From contig NZ_BNAY01000001.1 of NCBI RefSeq assembly GCF_014654365.1, positions 1,550,001 through 1,614,000 of the forward strand: DNA of 64,000 nt, written 5' to 3'. Shown here in pieces: positions 50,053 to 58,783 of this stretch. Each line of letters opens with the position of its first letter. Position 1 is the first letter of the stretch. The position numbers and the translations under genes were made by a program. The stretch comes from Amycolatopsis oliviviridis. Lineage in GTDB: Bacteria; Actinomycetota; Actinomycetes; Mycobacteriales; Pseudonocardiaceae. The notes under the pieces were generated by a model. The model worked only from the letters and a program-made list of their open reading frames with translations, was not told the origin of the DNA and made no database searches.

Positions 50053-50910
50053 GTGCCGACCAACCAGCAGCGCCGCGAAGCCGCGAAGCGCAAGCTCGAG
50101 CGACAGATCGTGCGACGGGCCGAAAAGGCCAAGCGGCGCAAGATCGTCGGCTCGGTGGCGGTCGTCGGCGTCGTCGCGATCGTGGCAGGCGCGGTGTGGT
50201 GGATCGTCAGCAGTAACAGTGGTGACGACGCCGCCTCCGACGCTTCCCCGAGCTCGGCTCCTCCGACCCCCGAGGTCACCATCCCCACGGAGCGCGCTCC
50301 GATGCCGAAGCGGCCGACACCGCTGGCGAACCCGGTGACCTGCGATTACAAAGACGACGCCAGCAAGCAGGCGTCGAAGAAGGTCAACAAGCCGGAGGGC
50401 GCGGGCGTCTCGTCGAACGGGACGGTGAACGTCGTCCTGAAGAGCACTGCGGGCGACATCCCGCTGACGCTGGACAGGGCGCTCGCCCCGTGCGCCGTCC
50501 AGAGCTTCATCAGCCTCTCCCAGCAGGGCTATTTCAACGACACCAAGTGCCACCGGCTCGGCACCACCGGCCTGCAGATGCTGCAGTGCGGTGACCCCGA
50601 GGCCAGCGGCATGGGCGGTCCGGGCTACACCATGCCGGACGAGGCGTTCAAGGAGATCAAGTACGGCCGCGGCATCCTCGCGATGGCGAAGACGCAGCAG
50701 CCGAACTCCGGCGGAAGCCAGTTCTTCATGGTCTACGGCGAGGCCGAACTGCCCGCGGACTACTCGGTCTTCGGCAGCATCTCCGACGAGGGCCTGAAGG
50801 TTCTCGACAAGGTCGCCAAGGCGGGCGCCAACGCCCAGGCGGGCAACGGCGACGGGACCGGCCCGCCCAACACCGAGGTCAAGTTCACCGGCGTCACGGT
50901 CAGCGCCTGA
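50053..50910 (+). CDS. Membrane-anchored cyclophilin-type peptidyl-prolyl isomerase
   Basis: A GTG start after GGGAGGGCGG gives 285 residues. The first 30 residues are basic (NQQRREAAKRKLERQIVRRA), then a single helix (GSVAVVGVVAIVAGAVWWIV), a Pro/Ala-rich linker, and the cyclophilin domain (from about 120): LTLDRALAPCAVQSFISLSQQGYFNDTKCHR, MPDEAFKEIKYGRGILAMAK, SGGSQFFMVYGEAELPADYSVFG. It should help fold exported proteins. It lies upstream of an aminotransferase gene with only one base between. Confidence 0.9.
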   Translation: MPTNQQRREAAKRKLERQIVRRAEKAKRRKIVGSVAVVGVVAIVAGAVWWIVSSNSGDDAASDASPSSAPPTPEVTIPTERAPMPKRPTPLANPVTCDYKDDASKQASKKVNKPEGAGVSSNGTVNVVLKSTAGDIPLTLDRALAPCAVQSFISLSQQGYFNDTKCHRLGTTGLQMLQCGDPEASGMGGPGYTMPDEAFKEIKYGRGILAMAKTQQPNSGGSQFFMVYGEAELPADYSVFGSISDEGLKVLDKVAKAGANAQAGNGDGTGPPNTEVKFTGVTVSA

Positions 50911-50911
50911 C

Positions 50912-51697
50912 GTGAAGCTGGAGATCAACGGCGCGCCCGCCCGGTCGGAAGACCTGGCGGGCGCGTTCGGCTATGGCCACTTCACCGCGATGCAGGTCCG
51001 CGACGGCAAGGTCCGCGGCCTGGACATCCATCTGAACCGGCTCGTGACGAGCACGCGGCGGCTGTTCGCGAGCGAACTCGACACCGAGGCGGTGCGCGGA
51101 TACGTCCGGCAGGCGATCCAGGGCGAGGACGCGCTGTCCGTGCGGGTGCTGATCTTCTCGCACGCGATGGACTGGTCCGACCCCGGCGCGCCCGCCGCCC
51201 CGGACGTCCTGGTCCGGACAGCGCCGCCGAAGGAACACGACCTGAAGCCGCTGCGTCTGCGCTCCGTGCGCTACGAACGGGTGCTGCCGGAGGTCAAGCA
51301 CGTCGGCGGGTTCGGCCTGGTCCACCACGCGCGCGAGGCGATGATGGCTGGCTACGACGACGCGGTGTTCGTCGACTACCAGGGCCGGATCAGCGAGGCG
51401 TCCATCTGGAACGTCGGTTTCCTCGACGGCGGCACGGTGGTCTGGCCGCAGGCTCCCGTCCTTGACGGGATCAGCCAGCAGCTCGTCCGGCGCGGCTTGA
51501 CGCTCCAGGGCATCCCGCAGGAGACCCGCGAGATCCGTCCGGCGGACCTGCCGGGGCTCGACGCCATGTTCCTCACCAACTCGGAGTCGATCGGCTGGCC
51601 GGTGGCGTCGGTGGACGACGTCGCGCTGCCGTTCGCGCCGGAGACCCGGCGGATCCTGACCGAGGCTTACGAGAGCAACCCCTGGGACGAGATCTAG
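50912..51697 (+). CDS. Class IV aminotransferase (ADC lyase/BCAT-like)
   Basis: The GTG at 50912 gives 261 residues. The PLP Lys is expected in LPEVKHVGGFGLVHHAREAM, followed by DAVFVDYQGRISEASIWNVGF and QLVRRGLTLQGIPQETREI, which fit fold-type IV enzymes such as 4-amino-4-deoxychorismate lyase or branched-chain/D-amino acid transaminases. Specificity cannot be decided from sequence. It follows the cyclophilin gene by one base, so they are co-transcribed. Confidence 0.87.
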   Translation: MKLEINGAPARSEDLAGAFGYGHFTAMQVRDGKVRGLDIHLNRLVTSTRRLFASELDTEAVRGYVRQAIQGEDALSVRVLIFSHAMDWSDPGAPAAPDVLVRTAPPKEHDLKPLRLRSVRYERVLPEVKHVGGFGLVHHAREAMMAGYDDAVFVDYQGRISEASIWNVGFLDGGTVVWPQAPVLDGISQQLVRRGLTLQGIPQETREIRPADLPGLDAMFLTNSESIGWPVASVDDVALPFAPETRRILTEAYESNPWDEI

Positions 51698-51712
51698 CCG
51701 GACCGCCCACTG

Positions 51713-51779
51713 CCGCATTTAGTCCTCTGGATGCGGTAGTTGAGGACCGCAAGTACCGCATCCAGAGGACTAAATGCGG
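51713..51779. repeat. Long palindrome, GCATTTAGTCCTCTGG family
   Basis: Perfect 26-bp arms (51713-51738, 51754-51779) with a 15-nt loop, between the convergent aminotransferase and enoyl-CoA hydratase-like genes. Loop length and core match the element at 10985-11043, 40 kb away. Confidence 0.88.
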
Positions 51780-51785
51780 GAAGCC

Positions 51786-52565
51786 TCAGCCGTAGGTGAA
51801 CTTCGGCGGCCGCCTAGCGAGGAACGCGGCCACCCCTTCGGCGTAGTCCTCACCGTGCAGGGCGCCGAGCCGGATCTCGTCCACTTCGGCGTCGGCTTCC
51901 TGCTGCCCCGCCACGATCTTCTCGATGATCCGGTTCATCCCCCGTACCGACGCCTGTGACCGCGAAGCCAGCGTCTCGACGAACTTCGCCGTTGAAGCCT
52001 CCAGTTCGTCGGCCGGGAAGACATCGTTGAGCAGGCCGATCTCCCGGGCCCGCCGCGCGTCGACGAGTTCGCCCGAGAGCAGGAAGTATTTCGCGTGCGC
52101 GGGGCCGACCAGCGAGACCAGCCGTCGTGTCGAGTCGAAGTGGTAGACGATGCCGAGCTTCGCCGGCGTGATGCCGAAGCGCGAGCCTTCGGCCGCGAAC
52201 CGGAAGTCGCAGGCGACCGAGATCTGGCAGCCGCCGCCGATGCAGTTCCCCTGGATCATCGCGACCGTCGGCTTCCGCGACGCCGTCAGCGCCGCCACCG
52301 CGCCATCGACGGCCTTGTCGTAGGTTTCGGCCGCGTCGGCGGTGGACCGCAGCTCCTGGAACTCGCTGATGTCCGCGCCCGCCGAGAAATGCGCGCCCGC
52401 GCCGGTCAGCACGAGGACCTTGATCGCCGGGTCCGCCTCCACTCGCGCCACCACTTCCGGAATCGCCGACCACATCCCGTAGGTGATCGCGTTCATCTTC
52501 TCCGGCCTGGTGAACGTCAACCGCGCGATCTCGCCGTCGCGAGTGAAATCGAACCCGTCAGTCAT
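51786..52565 (-). CDS. Enoyl-CoA hydratase/isomerase family protein
   Basis: The 259-residue crotonase-fold protein has the CoA oxyanion loops (GAGAHFSAGADISEFQEL and IQGNCIGGGCQISVACDFRFA) and a C-terminal segment ending ARRPPKFTYG. The usual second catalytic Glu position is not distinct, so it may be a hydratase or an isomerase; LGIVYHFDSTRRLVSLVG follows the active-site region. It stands alone and is divergent from the metzincin-like gene. Confidence 0.88.
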   Translation of the reverse strand: MTDGFDFTRDGEIARLTFTRPEKMNAITYGMWSAIPEVVARVEADPAIKVLVLTGAGAHFSAGADISEFQELRSTADAAETYDKAVDGAVAALTASRKPTVAMIQGNCIGGGCQISVACDFRFAAEGSRFGITPAKLGIVYHFDSTRRLVSLVGPAHAKYFLLSGELVDARRAREIGLLNDVFPADELEASTAKFVETLASRSQASVRGMNRIIEKIVAGQQEADAEVDEIRLGALHGEDYAEGVAAFLARRPPKFTYG

Positions 52566-52691
52566 GGTCCGCACCCTAAGTGCGCACCTCCACCGGAACC
52601 AGTCGGATGTGGCCAACAAGCCTCCAAAAGGCGGCTTGAAGCGCTGTCCCTCTGTGGTTTTCTGGTCGTCCAACGAGCTAGGGGGAACTCG

Positions 52692-54530
52692 ATGGCCAAA
52701 CGCGTGCTCGGAATTCTGACGACCGTCTTGCTCACGTCGGCCCTGCTGAGCGGTCAGTCCGCCGCGGAGCCCGGGCGGATCCAGCCCGACCCGCTGCTGA
52801 TGTTCCCGTATCGCCCGGCGACGGCGGATTGGGCTGCCGTCCTCCGTGACCGGAGCGCTAAAGCCGCCGCACGTGCGCAGGCATCCGCTCAGAACCCGTT
52901 GCCTTACAAGGAAAAAGAACCGCCCGGAACCAGTGGCGCCAATGATTCCCTCGCCAAGGCCGAACACATCACCAGATTCGGCACCCGGCGCACCGAGAAC
53001 CCCAAGGTCCGGCTGACCGGCGACCTCAAGCCGGACGCCTCCATCCCCACGCTTCCGCCGGCCGCCGAGCCGAGCGACGCCGTGGGTCTAGCGAGCGAGA
53101 CCGGGGTCGGCGCGACCCGCCGGGCCATCCGCACGAGCGGCACCATCGGCGACGGGCCGTATGGCAGCGCGGGTGACGGCACCGGCGACTTCGACTTCTA
53201 CCGCTTGAGCGCGGGAGCCACCCCGGTGACGTTCACGGCGCGGACCCTCACACCGACCGGCGATCTCGACACGGTCCTGGCGCTGTTCGACAAAGACGGC
53301 CTGTGGGCGATCAACGACAACGCCGGCGGGTCCACTGACTCGACGCTCTCGTTCACCATCCCGCCGGGCCGGGAGTACTTCCTCATGGTGGGCTCCGGTC
53401 TCCCCGCCGATCACACGAAACCCGGCACCGGCGGCGGTATCCGGACCGAGGGACCGTACGAGCTCGCGATCACCAGCGGCAAGAGCGGCGGCGACCTCGA
53501 CTACTACTCGTTTGACCTGCGTGCCGGAGACGTGCTCGGCGCGTCGGTGGCGGGCGGTGGGACACGGCTCGCGGTGTACGACCCGGCCGGCCGGGAGGTC
53601 TTCGGCTCGTCGCAGGACCTCACCTCGATCTTCTCGACCGCCTCGCCGATGCCTGGCGGCGGCAACGCCGTCGTGGACTTCGTGGCGCCGAAGGAAGGCC
53701 GCTACCGGCTCGGCGTCGAGGCGGGCGAAGGCGCGTACGACATCAAGCTCGAAGCGTTCCGCCCGGGCACGGAAACCGCCCCGCGGGGCAGCGTGCACAC
53801 GATCTTCCTGGACTTCGACGGTGCCAGGGTCAACACCTCGATCTTCGGCACCGGTGGCGGCCTTCGCGATCTCTCGCCCCTTTCGGCCTTCCTGCCGCGC
53901 TGGGGCCTCGCCGCCCGCGAGGAACGCGCGCTGACCGACGCGATCATCGCCACCGTCCGGGAGAACCTCGAACGCGACCTCGTCGCCAAGGGCACCAACC
54001 CGAGGTTCGCGCTGCGTGTCCTGAACAGCCGGGACCACGCGGATCCGTGGGGGCAGCCGAACGTGAGCCGGGTCGTGGTCGGCGGCACGACGCTCGAAAC
54101 GGGCATCCAGACCATCGGTATCGCGCAGTCCATCGACGCGGGCAACTTCGGCAAGGAGGAGACGGCACTGGTCCTGCTCGACGAGATCAGCACACCGCCG
54201 GGGCCCGCCTGGTCACTCAACACCTACGTCAAGCCGGGCAGCGACAAGATCGCGTTCGTCGGGCGCGCGGTCGGCAACATCACCAGCCACGAGGCCGGGC
54301 ACATGTCGGGCAGCTGGCACACCGACCCGGCCAACGCCGTCCCCGGGATCATGGACCCCGGCGGGAACCCGGCGGTGATGTTCGCCGTCGGCCCCGACGG
54401 GATCGGCGGCACGGCCGACGATCCGGACCTCGACCTGGTCGAGGAAGGGATCAGCCCGGCCGAAGGCTTCACCGGGATCGAGGACACCCTCAATCGCAGT
54501 GCCTGGGCCTTCGTCCGGGGAACCGGCTAG
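52692..54530 (+). CDS. Secreted metzincin-like metalloprotease with pre-peptidase domains
   Basis: The 612-residue protein begins with a signal peptide (AKRVLGILTTVLLTSALLSG). The middle contains two beta-rich PPC (pre-peptidase C-terminal) domains, each with a DFDFYRL or DLDYYSF core. The C-terminal catalytic part has the metzincin zinc site HEAGHMSGSWHTD, i.e. HExxHxxGxxH, and a following Met (GIMDPGGNPAVMF) that could be the Met-turn. No known protease family name is certain. It starts with ATG after TAGGGGG. Its stop is 10 bp before the end of the convergent rel gene. Confidence 0.82.
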   Translation: MAKRVLGILTTVLLTSALLSGQSAAEPGRIQPDPLLMFPYRPATADWAAVLRDRSAKAAARAQASAQNPLPYKEKEPPGTSGANDSLAKAEHITRFGTRRTENPKVRLTGDLKPDASIPTLPPAAEPSDAVGLASETGVGATRRAIRTSGTIGDGPYGSAGDGTGDFDFYRLSAGATPVTFTARTLTPTGDLDTVLALFDKDGLWAINDNAGGSTDSTLSFTIPPGREYFLMVGSGLPADHTKPGTGGGIRTEGPYELAITSGKSGGDLDYYSFDLRAGDVLGASVAGGGTRLAVYDPAGREVFGSSQDLTSIFSTASPMPGGGNAVVDFVAPKEGRYRLGVEAGEGAYDIKLEAFRPGTETAPRGSVHTIFLDFDGARVNTSIFGTGGGLRDLSPLSAFLPRWGLAAREERALTDAIIATVRENLERDLVAKGTNPRFALRVLNSRDHADPWGQPNVSRVVVGGTTLETGIQTIGIAQSIDAGNFGKEETALVLLDEISTPPGPAWSLNTYVKPGSDKIAFVGRAVGNITSHEAGHMSGSWHTDPANAVPGIMDPGGNPAVMFAVGPDGIGGTADDPDLDLVEEGISPAEGFTGIEDTLNRSAWAFVRGTG

Positions 54531-54540
54531 GACATCGCGC

Positions 54541-56871
54541 TTAGGACGCCGACGTCACCCGATAGACGTCGTAGACGCCTTCGACACCTCGGACCACCTT
54601 CAGCACGTGTCCGAGGTGCTTCGGGTCGCCCATCTCGAACGAGAACCGGCTGACCGCGACCCTGTCGCGTGACGTCGTCACCGACGCGGACAGGATGTTG
54701 ACCTTCTCGTCCGCGAGCACCTTGGTGACGTCCGAGAGCAGGCGGTGCCTGTCCAGCGCCTCGACCTGGATCGCGACGAGGAACACCGAGGACGCCGACG
54801 GTGCCCATTCGACCTCGACCAGCCTTTCGGGCTGGGCCCGTAGGTCGTCGGCGTTGGTGCAGTCGGTGCGGTGCACGCTGACACCACCGCCGCGGGTGAC
54901 GAAGCCGAGGATCTCGTCGCCCGGCACCGGCGTGCAGCAGCGGGCGAGCTTGGCCCAGATGTCGCTGGCGCCCTTCACCACGACGCCGACGTCGTTCGAG
55001 CCGCGGCGGCGGGTGACCGTGGACGGTGTCGCGCGCTCGGCGAGTTCCTCTTCCGCCTCGTCGACCCCGCCGATGAGTGCGACCAGGCGTTGCACGACGT
55101 GCTTCGCGCTGGTGTGGCCCTCGCCGACGGCCGCGTACAGCGAGCTGATGTCCGGGTGCCGCAGTTCGGTGGCGACCGCGCCCATCGATTCGGCGGAGAC
55201 CAGCCGCTGGATCGGGAGGCCGACCTTGCGGACCTCCTTGGTGATGGCCTCCTTGCCGCCTTCGATCGCCTCGTCACGGCGTTCCTTGGCGAACCACTGC
55301 CGGATCTTCGCGCGGGCCTTGGGCGAACCGGCGAACTGCAGCCAGTCGCGGCTCGGGCCCGCCGTCTCGGCCTTCGAGGTGAAGATCTCGATGACCTCGC
55401 CGTTCTCCAGCTTGCGCTCGAGCGCGACGAGCCTGCCGTTGACGCGGGCTCCGATGCAGCGGTGCCCGACCTCGGTGTGCACGGCGTAGGCGAAGTCGAC
55501 CGGGGTCGAATCGACCGGCAGCGTGATCACGTCGCCCTTGGGCGTGAACACGAAGATCTCGCGCGAGGCGAGCTCGTAGCGCAGGGACTCCAGGAAGTCA
55601 CCCGGGTCCGCGGCTTCCCGCTGCCAGTCGAGGAGCTGGCGCATCCACGCCATCTCGTCGACGTCCATGGCGTTCCCGTTGTGGGTGCCCTTGGTCTCCT
55701 TGTACCGCCAGTGCGCCGCGATGCCGTACTCGGCGGTGCGGTGCATCTCGTAGGTCCGGATCTGGACTTCGAGCGGCTTGCCGTCCGGGCCGATCACCGT
55801 GGTGTGCAGCGACTGGTAGACGCCGAACCGGGGCTGCGCGATGTAGTCCTTGAACCGGCCGGGGACCGGCTGCCACAACGCGTGGACGACACCCATCGCG
55901 GCGTAGCAGTCGCGGACGTCCTCGACCAGGATCCGCACGCCCACCAGGTCGTGGATGTCGTCGAGGTCGCGCCCGCGGACGATCATCTTCTGGTGGATCG
56001 AGTAGTAGTGCTTCGGCCTGCCCTCGACCTTCGCGGTGATCCGCGAGCCTTCGAGGTGGCTGGTCAGGTCCGTGATCACCGACCGCAGGTACGTGTCGCG
56101 CGAGGGCGCGCGATCGGCGACGAGGCGGACGATCTCGTCGTACTTCTTCGGCTGCAGGATGGCGAAGGCCAGGTCCTCCAGCTCCCATTTGACCGTCGCC
56201 ATGCCGAGCCGGTGCGCCAGCGGGGCGAGGACCTCCAGGGTCTCGCGAGCCTTGCGGGCCTGCTTCTCGGGCGGCAGGAAGCGCATCGTGCGCATGTTGT
56301 GCAGCCGGTCGGCCAGCTTGATGACCAGCACCCGCGGGTCTCGCGCCATCGCGATGACCATCTTGCGGATGGTCTCGGCCTCCGCGGCCGTGCCGAGCTT
56401 GACCTTGTCCAGCTTGGTGACGCCGTCGACGAGCTCGCCGACCTTCTCGCCGAAGTCGGACTTCAGGCTCTCCAGCGAGTAGCCGGTGTCCTCGACGGTG
56501 TCGTGCAGCAGCGCCGCGACCAGTGTCGTGGTGTCCATGCCGAGTTCGGCGAGGATGGTCGCGACCGCGAGCGGATGCGTGATGTACGGGTCGCCGGACT
56601 TGCGCCGCTGCTCTCGGTGCAGTTCTTCGGCGACGTCGTAGGCGCGCTGGAGCTGCGCGAGGTCCGCGTTGGGATGCAGCTCGCGGTGGATGACGGCGAG
56701 CGGTTCGAGGACCTGCTTGACCGGCGCGGCGCGCTGCGCGGTGATCCGGCGGGCGAGACGGGCACGGACCCGGCGCGTCGCGGATGGTGTCGGCGCTGCC
56801 CCTTGTCGCGCCGCACCGTTCTGCTCGGTGCCGTCCTTCGAGGACACCGCGGCATCGAGCTCTTGGCTCAC
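54541..56871 (-). CDS. rel: Bifunctional (p)ppGpp synthetase/hydrolase
   Basis: I take the GTG at 56871, because the AGGAGG just upstream would overlap the GTG at 56877; this gives 776 residues. The N-terminal hydrolase has the HD motif ([13 protein letters not shown]), the synthetase has [14 protein letters not shown] and [20 protein letters not shown], followed by TGS ([28 protein letters not shown]), helical, zinc-finger-type ([12 protein letters not shown]) and ACT domains. It makes and degrades the stringent-response alarmone. It sits in the conserved actinobacterial order next to apt, secF and secD. Confidence 0.96.
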   Translation of the reverse strand: MSQELDAAVSSKDGTEQNGAARQGAAPTPSATRRVRARLARRITAQRAAPVKQVLEPLAVIHRELHPNADLAQLQRAYDVAEELHREQRRKSGDPYITHPLAVATILAELGMDTTTLVAALLHDTVEDTGYSLESLKSDFGEKVGELVDGVTKLDKVKLGTAAEAETIRKMVIAMARDPRVLVIKLADRLHNMRTMRFLPPEKQARKARETLEVLAPLAHRLGMATVKWELEDLAFAILQPKKYDEIVRLVADRAPSRDTYLRSVITDLTSHLEGSRITAKVEGRPKHYYSIHQKMIVRGRDLDDIHDLVGVRILVEDVRDCYAAMGVVHALWQPVPGRFKDYIAQPRFGVYQSLHTTVIGPDGKPLEVQIRTYEMHRTAEYGIAAHWRYKETKGTHNGNAMDVDEMAWMRQLLDWQREAADPGDFLESLRYELASREIFVFTPKGDVITLPVDSTPVDFAYAVHTEVGHRCIGARVNGRLVALERKLENGEVIEIFTSKAETAGPSRDWLQFAGSPKARAKIRQWFAKERRDEAIEGGKEAITKEVRKVGLPIQRLVSAESMGAVATELRHPDISSLYAAVGEGHTSAKHVVQRLVALIGGVDEAEEELAERATPSTVTRRRGSNDVGVVVKGASDIWAKLARCCTPVPGDEILGFVTRGGGVSVHRTDCTNADDLRAQPERLVEVEWAPSASSVFLVAIQVEALDRHRLLSDVTKVLADEKVNILSASVTTSRDRVAVSRFSFEMGDPKHLGHVLKVVRGVEGVYDVYRVTSAS

Positions 56872-56949
56872 CCGCACCTCCTGCGCTTCGTGCGGCCTTC
56901 GGACATCAAGGGTAACCGCTCCCCCTCGCGGCTCACTTGGTACGCCCGT

Positions 56950-57468
56950 TCAACACACCCGGAGGGCCTCCACACGACGCCCCTCAAGCACGGAACGACC
57001 GCCGAGCGCGCCGAGTTCCATGACCACCGAAACACCGGTGACCTGCGCCTTCGCGTCCTCCAGCAGCTTGCAGGTGGCCGCGACCGTGCCTCCGGTGGCG
57101 AGCACGTCGTCGAGAACGGCGACACGCTGGCCCGGCTGGACGACATCTTCGGGCAGTTCGACGGTCGCCGTGCCGTATTCGAGCGTGTACCCGACCCTGC
57201 CCGCGACCCGGGGCAGCTTGCCGGGCTTGCGGATCAACGCGACCCCGAGACCGCGGGCGTAGCCGACGGCGGCGGCCAGCAGGAACCCGCGCGCTTCCAC
57301 GCCCGCCAGCAGGTCGGCGCCGGGATCGACGGTGGCGGCCAGTCCGTCGGTGACGGCCTTGAAGCCCGCCGCGTCGGCGAACAGCGGACTCAGGTCCCGG
57401 AACAGCACGCCGGGTTCCGGGAAGTCCGGCACGTCGGCGATGAGGTCGAGTGCCTTGTCCAGCTCCAT
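56950..57468 (-). CDS. apt: Adenine phosphoribosyltransferase
   Basis: The 172-residue enzyme has the PRPP motif VAVLDDVLATGGTVAATCKLL and upstream DFPEPGVLFRDLSPLFAD plus EARGFLLAAAVGYARGLG, typical of Apt. It salvages adenine to AMP. It is transcribed before rel, with a long palindrome separating it from secF. Confidence 0.95.
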   Translation of the reverse strand: MELDKALDLIADVPDFPEPGVLFRDLSPLFADAAGFKAVTDGLAATVDPGADLLAGVEARGFLLAAAVGYARGLGVALIRKPGKLPRVAGRVGYTLEYGTATVELPEDVVQPGQRVAVLDDVLATGGTVAATCKLLEDAKAQVTGVSVVMELGALGGRSVLEGRRVEALRVC

Positions 57469-57508
57469 GTACTTCCTGCTCTCAGCTTGCGTGGTGTTCG
57501 TGGCCGGT

Positions 57509-57563
57509 CGCTATGAAGGGGCCTTTCATTGCAAAATTTGCAATGAAAGGCCCCTTCATAGCG
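57509..57563. repeat. Long palindrome, ATGAAGGGGCC family
   Basis: 27-bp arms around one central base (57509-57535, 57537-57563), near-perfect and 55 bp long, with outer ATGAAGGGGCCTTTCATTGC. It lies between the same-strand secF and apt genes. Confidence 0.88.
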
Positions 57564-57577
57564 CTTGAAACCGGGAG

Positions 57578-58783
57578 TTACCTCTTGCGCTTCCCAGACG
57601 GACGGCCCTTGTGGGCCTTCTGGTTCCGCGCCGGGACGCTCGCCGCGGCGGCGTACGCCTTCTCCTTGCGGAGTTCGGTGGCGAGGGCGTCCTCGTCGTT
57701 CGGGTCGAAGTCGTCGTCGTCCCGCTCGGCGGCCTTGCGGGCCTGGTTCGCGCGCCGCGCGTGGACCCGATCCGCCTGCTGGCGGAACTTCGGGTCACGC
57801 ATCTTGAGGTCCACCAGCAGCGGGGTGGCCAGCGCGACCGAGGACAGCACGCCGACCACGGTGCCGGTGAGCTGCACCAGCGCGAGGTCCTGCAGCGTGC
57901 CGGAGCCGAGCAGGATGTACCCGACGACCAGCAGGCCGAGGATCGGCAGCATCGCGATCAGCGCGGTGTTGAACGACCGCATCAGCGTCTGGTTCAGCGC
58001 CAGGTTGGCCGCCTCGCCGAACGTGCGGCGGGTGAGCCCGAGCAGGCCGCGCGTGTTCTCGCGGACCTTGTCGAACACCACCACCGTGTCGTACAGCGAG
58101 AACCCGAGGATCGTCAGCAGACCGACGACCGTCGCCGGCGTGACCTCGAAGCCGACCAGCGAGTACACACCCGCCGTCACCACGATGTCGTGCAGCAGTG
58201 AGATCAGTGCCGCGGCGGCCATCCGGGTGTCGAAGTACAACGCCAGGAACAGCGTGACCGCCAGCAGGAACACCCCGAGCGCGATCAACGCCTGCCGCGA
58301 GATCTCCCCGCCCCAGGACGCGCTCACCGCGCTGTCACTGATCGCCTGGACACTCGGCTGCCCGGTGGACCCGATCGGGCCCAGCTTCTCGAACAGCGCT
58401 TCCTTGAGCTTGTTGACCTCGGACGTCTCCAGCGTTTCCGAACGAAGCTGGATCGTCGAGGAACCGCCCGTTCCGACCTTCTGCGCCTCGTCGGCGGGCC
58501 TGCCCAGCGCCTCGGAGAAGACGTCCTTGGCCTGCTGCTCGGTGATCTGCCCGTTCTTGCCGTTGGCCGGCATCTGGATCTGGGTGCCACCTTCGAAGTC
58601 GATCCCGAAGTTGAACCCCTTGATCCCCATCGACGCGACGCAGACCAGGACCAGCGCCCCGAAGAAGAGGTACCAGCGCTTGCGCTTGCCGACCACGTCG
58701 AACGCGCCCGTGCCCACGTAGAGGCGACGGAAGATGCTCTCCCGCTTTCCCGCGGTAGTGGTGTTCTCGTCGACCACGGTCAC
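57578..58783 (-). CDS. secF: Protein translocase subunit SecF
   Basis: A GTG start overlapping the secD stop (GTGA) gives 401 residues. Six membrane helices are present, with the SecF segment GFNFGIDFEGGTQIQM after the first, and GFSLYDTVVVFDKVRENTRG in the conserved fourth-fifth helix region. The C-terminal tail is long, charged and disordered (RDDDDFDPNDEDALATELRK). It acts with SecD to drive late steps of protein export using the proton gradient. Confidence 0.95.
   Translation of the reverse strand: MTVVDENTTTAGKRESIFRRLYVGTGAFDVVGKRKRWYLFFGALVLVCVASMGIKGFNFGIDFEGGTQIQMPANGKNGQITEQQAKDVFSEALGRPADEAQKVGTGGSSTIQLRSETLETSEVNKLKEALFEKLGPIGSTGQPSVQAISDSAVSASWGGEISRQALIALGVFLLAVTLFLALYFDTRMAAAALISLLHDIVVTAGVYSLVGFEVTPATVVGLLTILGFSLYDTVVVFDKVRENTRGLLGLTRRTFGEAANLALNQTLMRSFNTALIAMLPILGLLVVGYILLGSGTLQDLALVQLTGTVVGVLSSVALATPLLVDLKMRDPKFRQQADRVHARRANQARKAAERDDDDFDPNDEDALATELRKEKAYAAAASVPARNQKAHKGRPSGKRKR

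Noticed and set aside
54871..57516. 881-codon open frame on the plus strand opposite rel and apt
   Set aside because: It is antisense to two well-supported genes, and its composition (Arg/Pro/Asp-rich) reflects high GC at third positions; no domains are recognisable.
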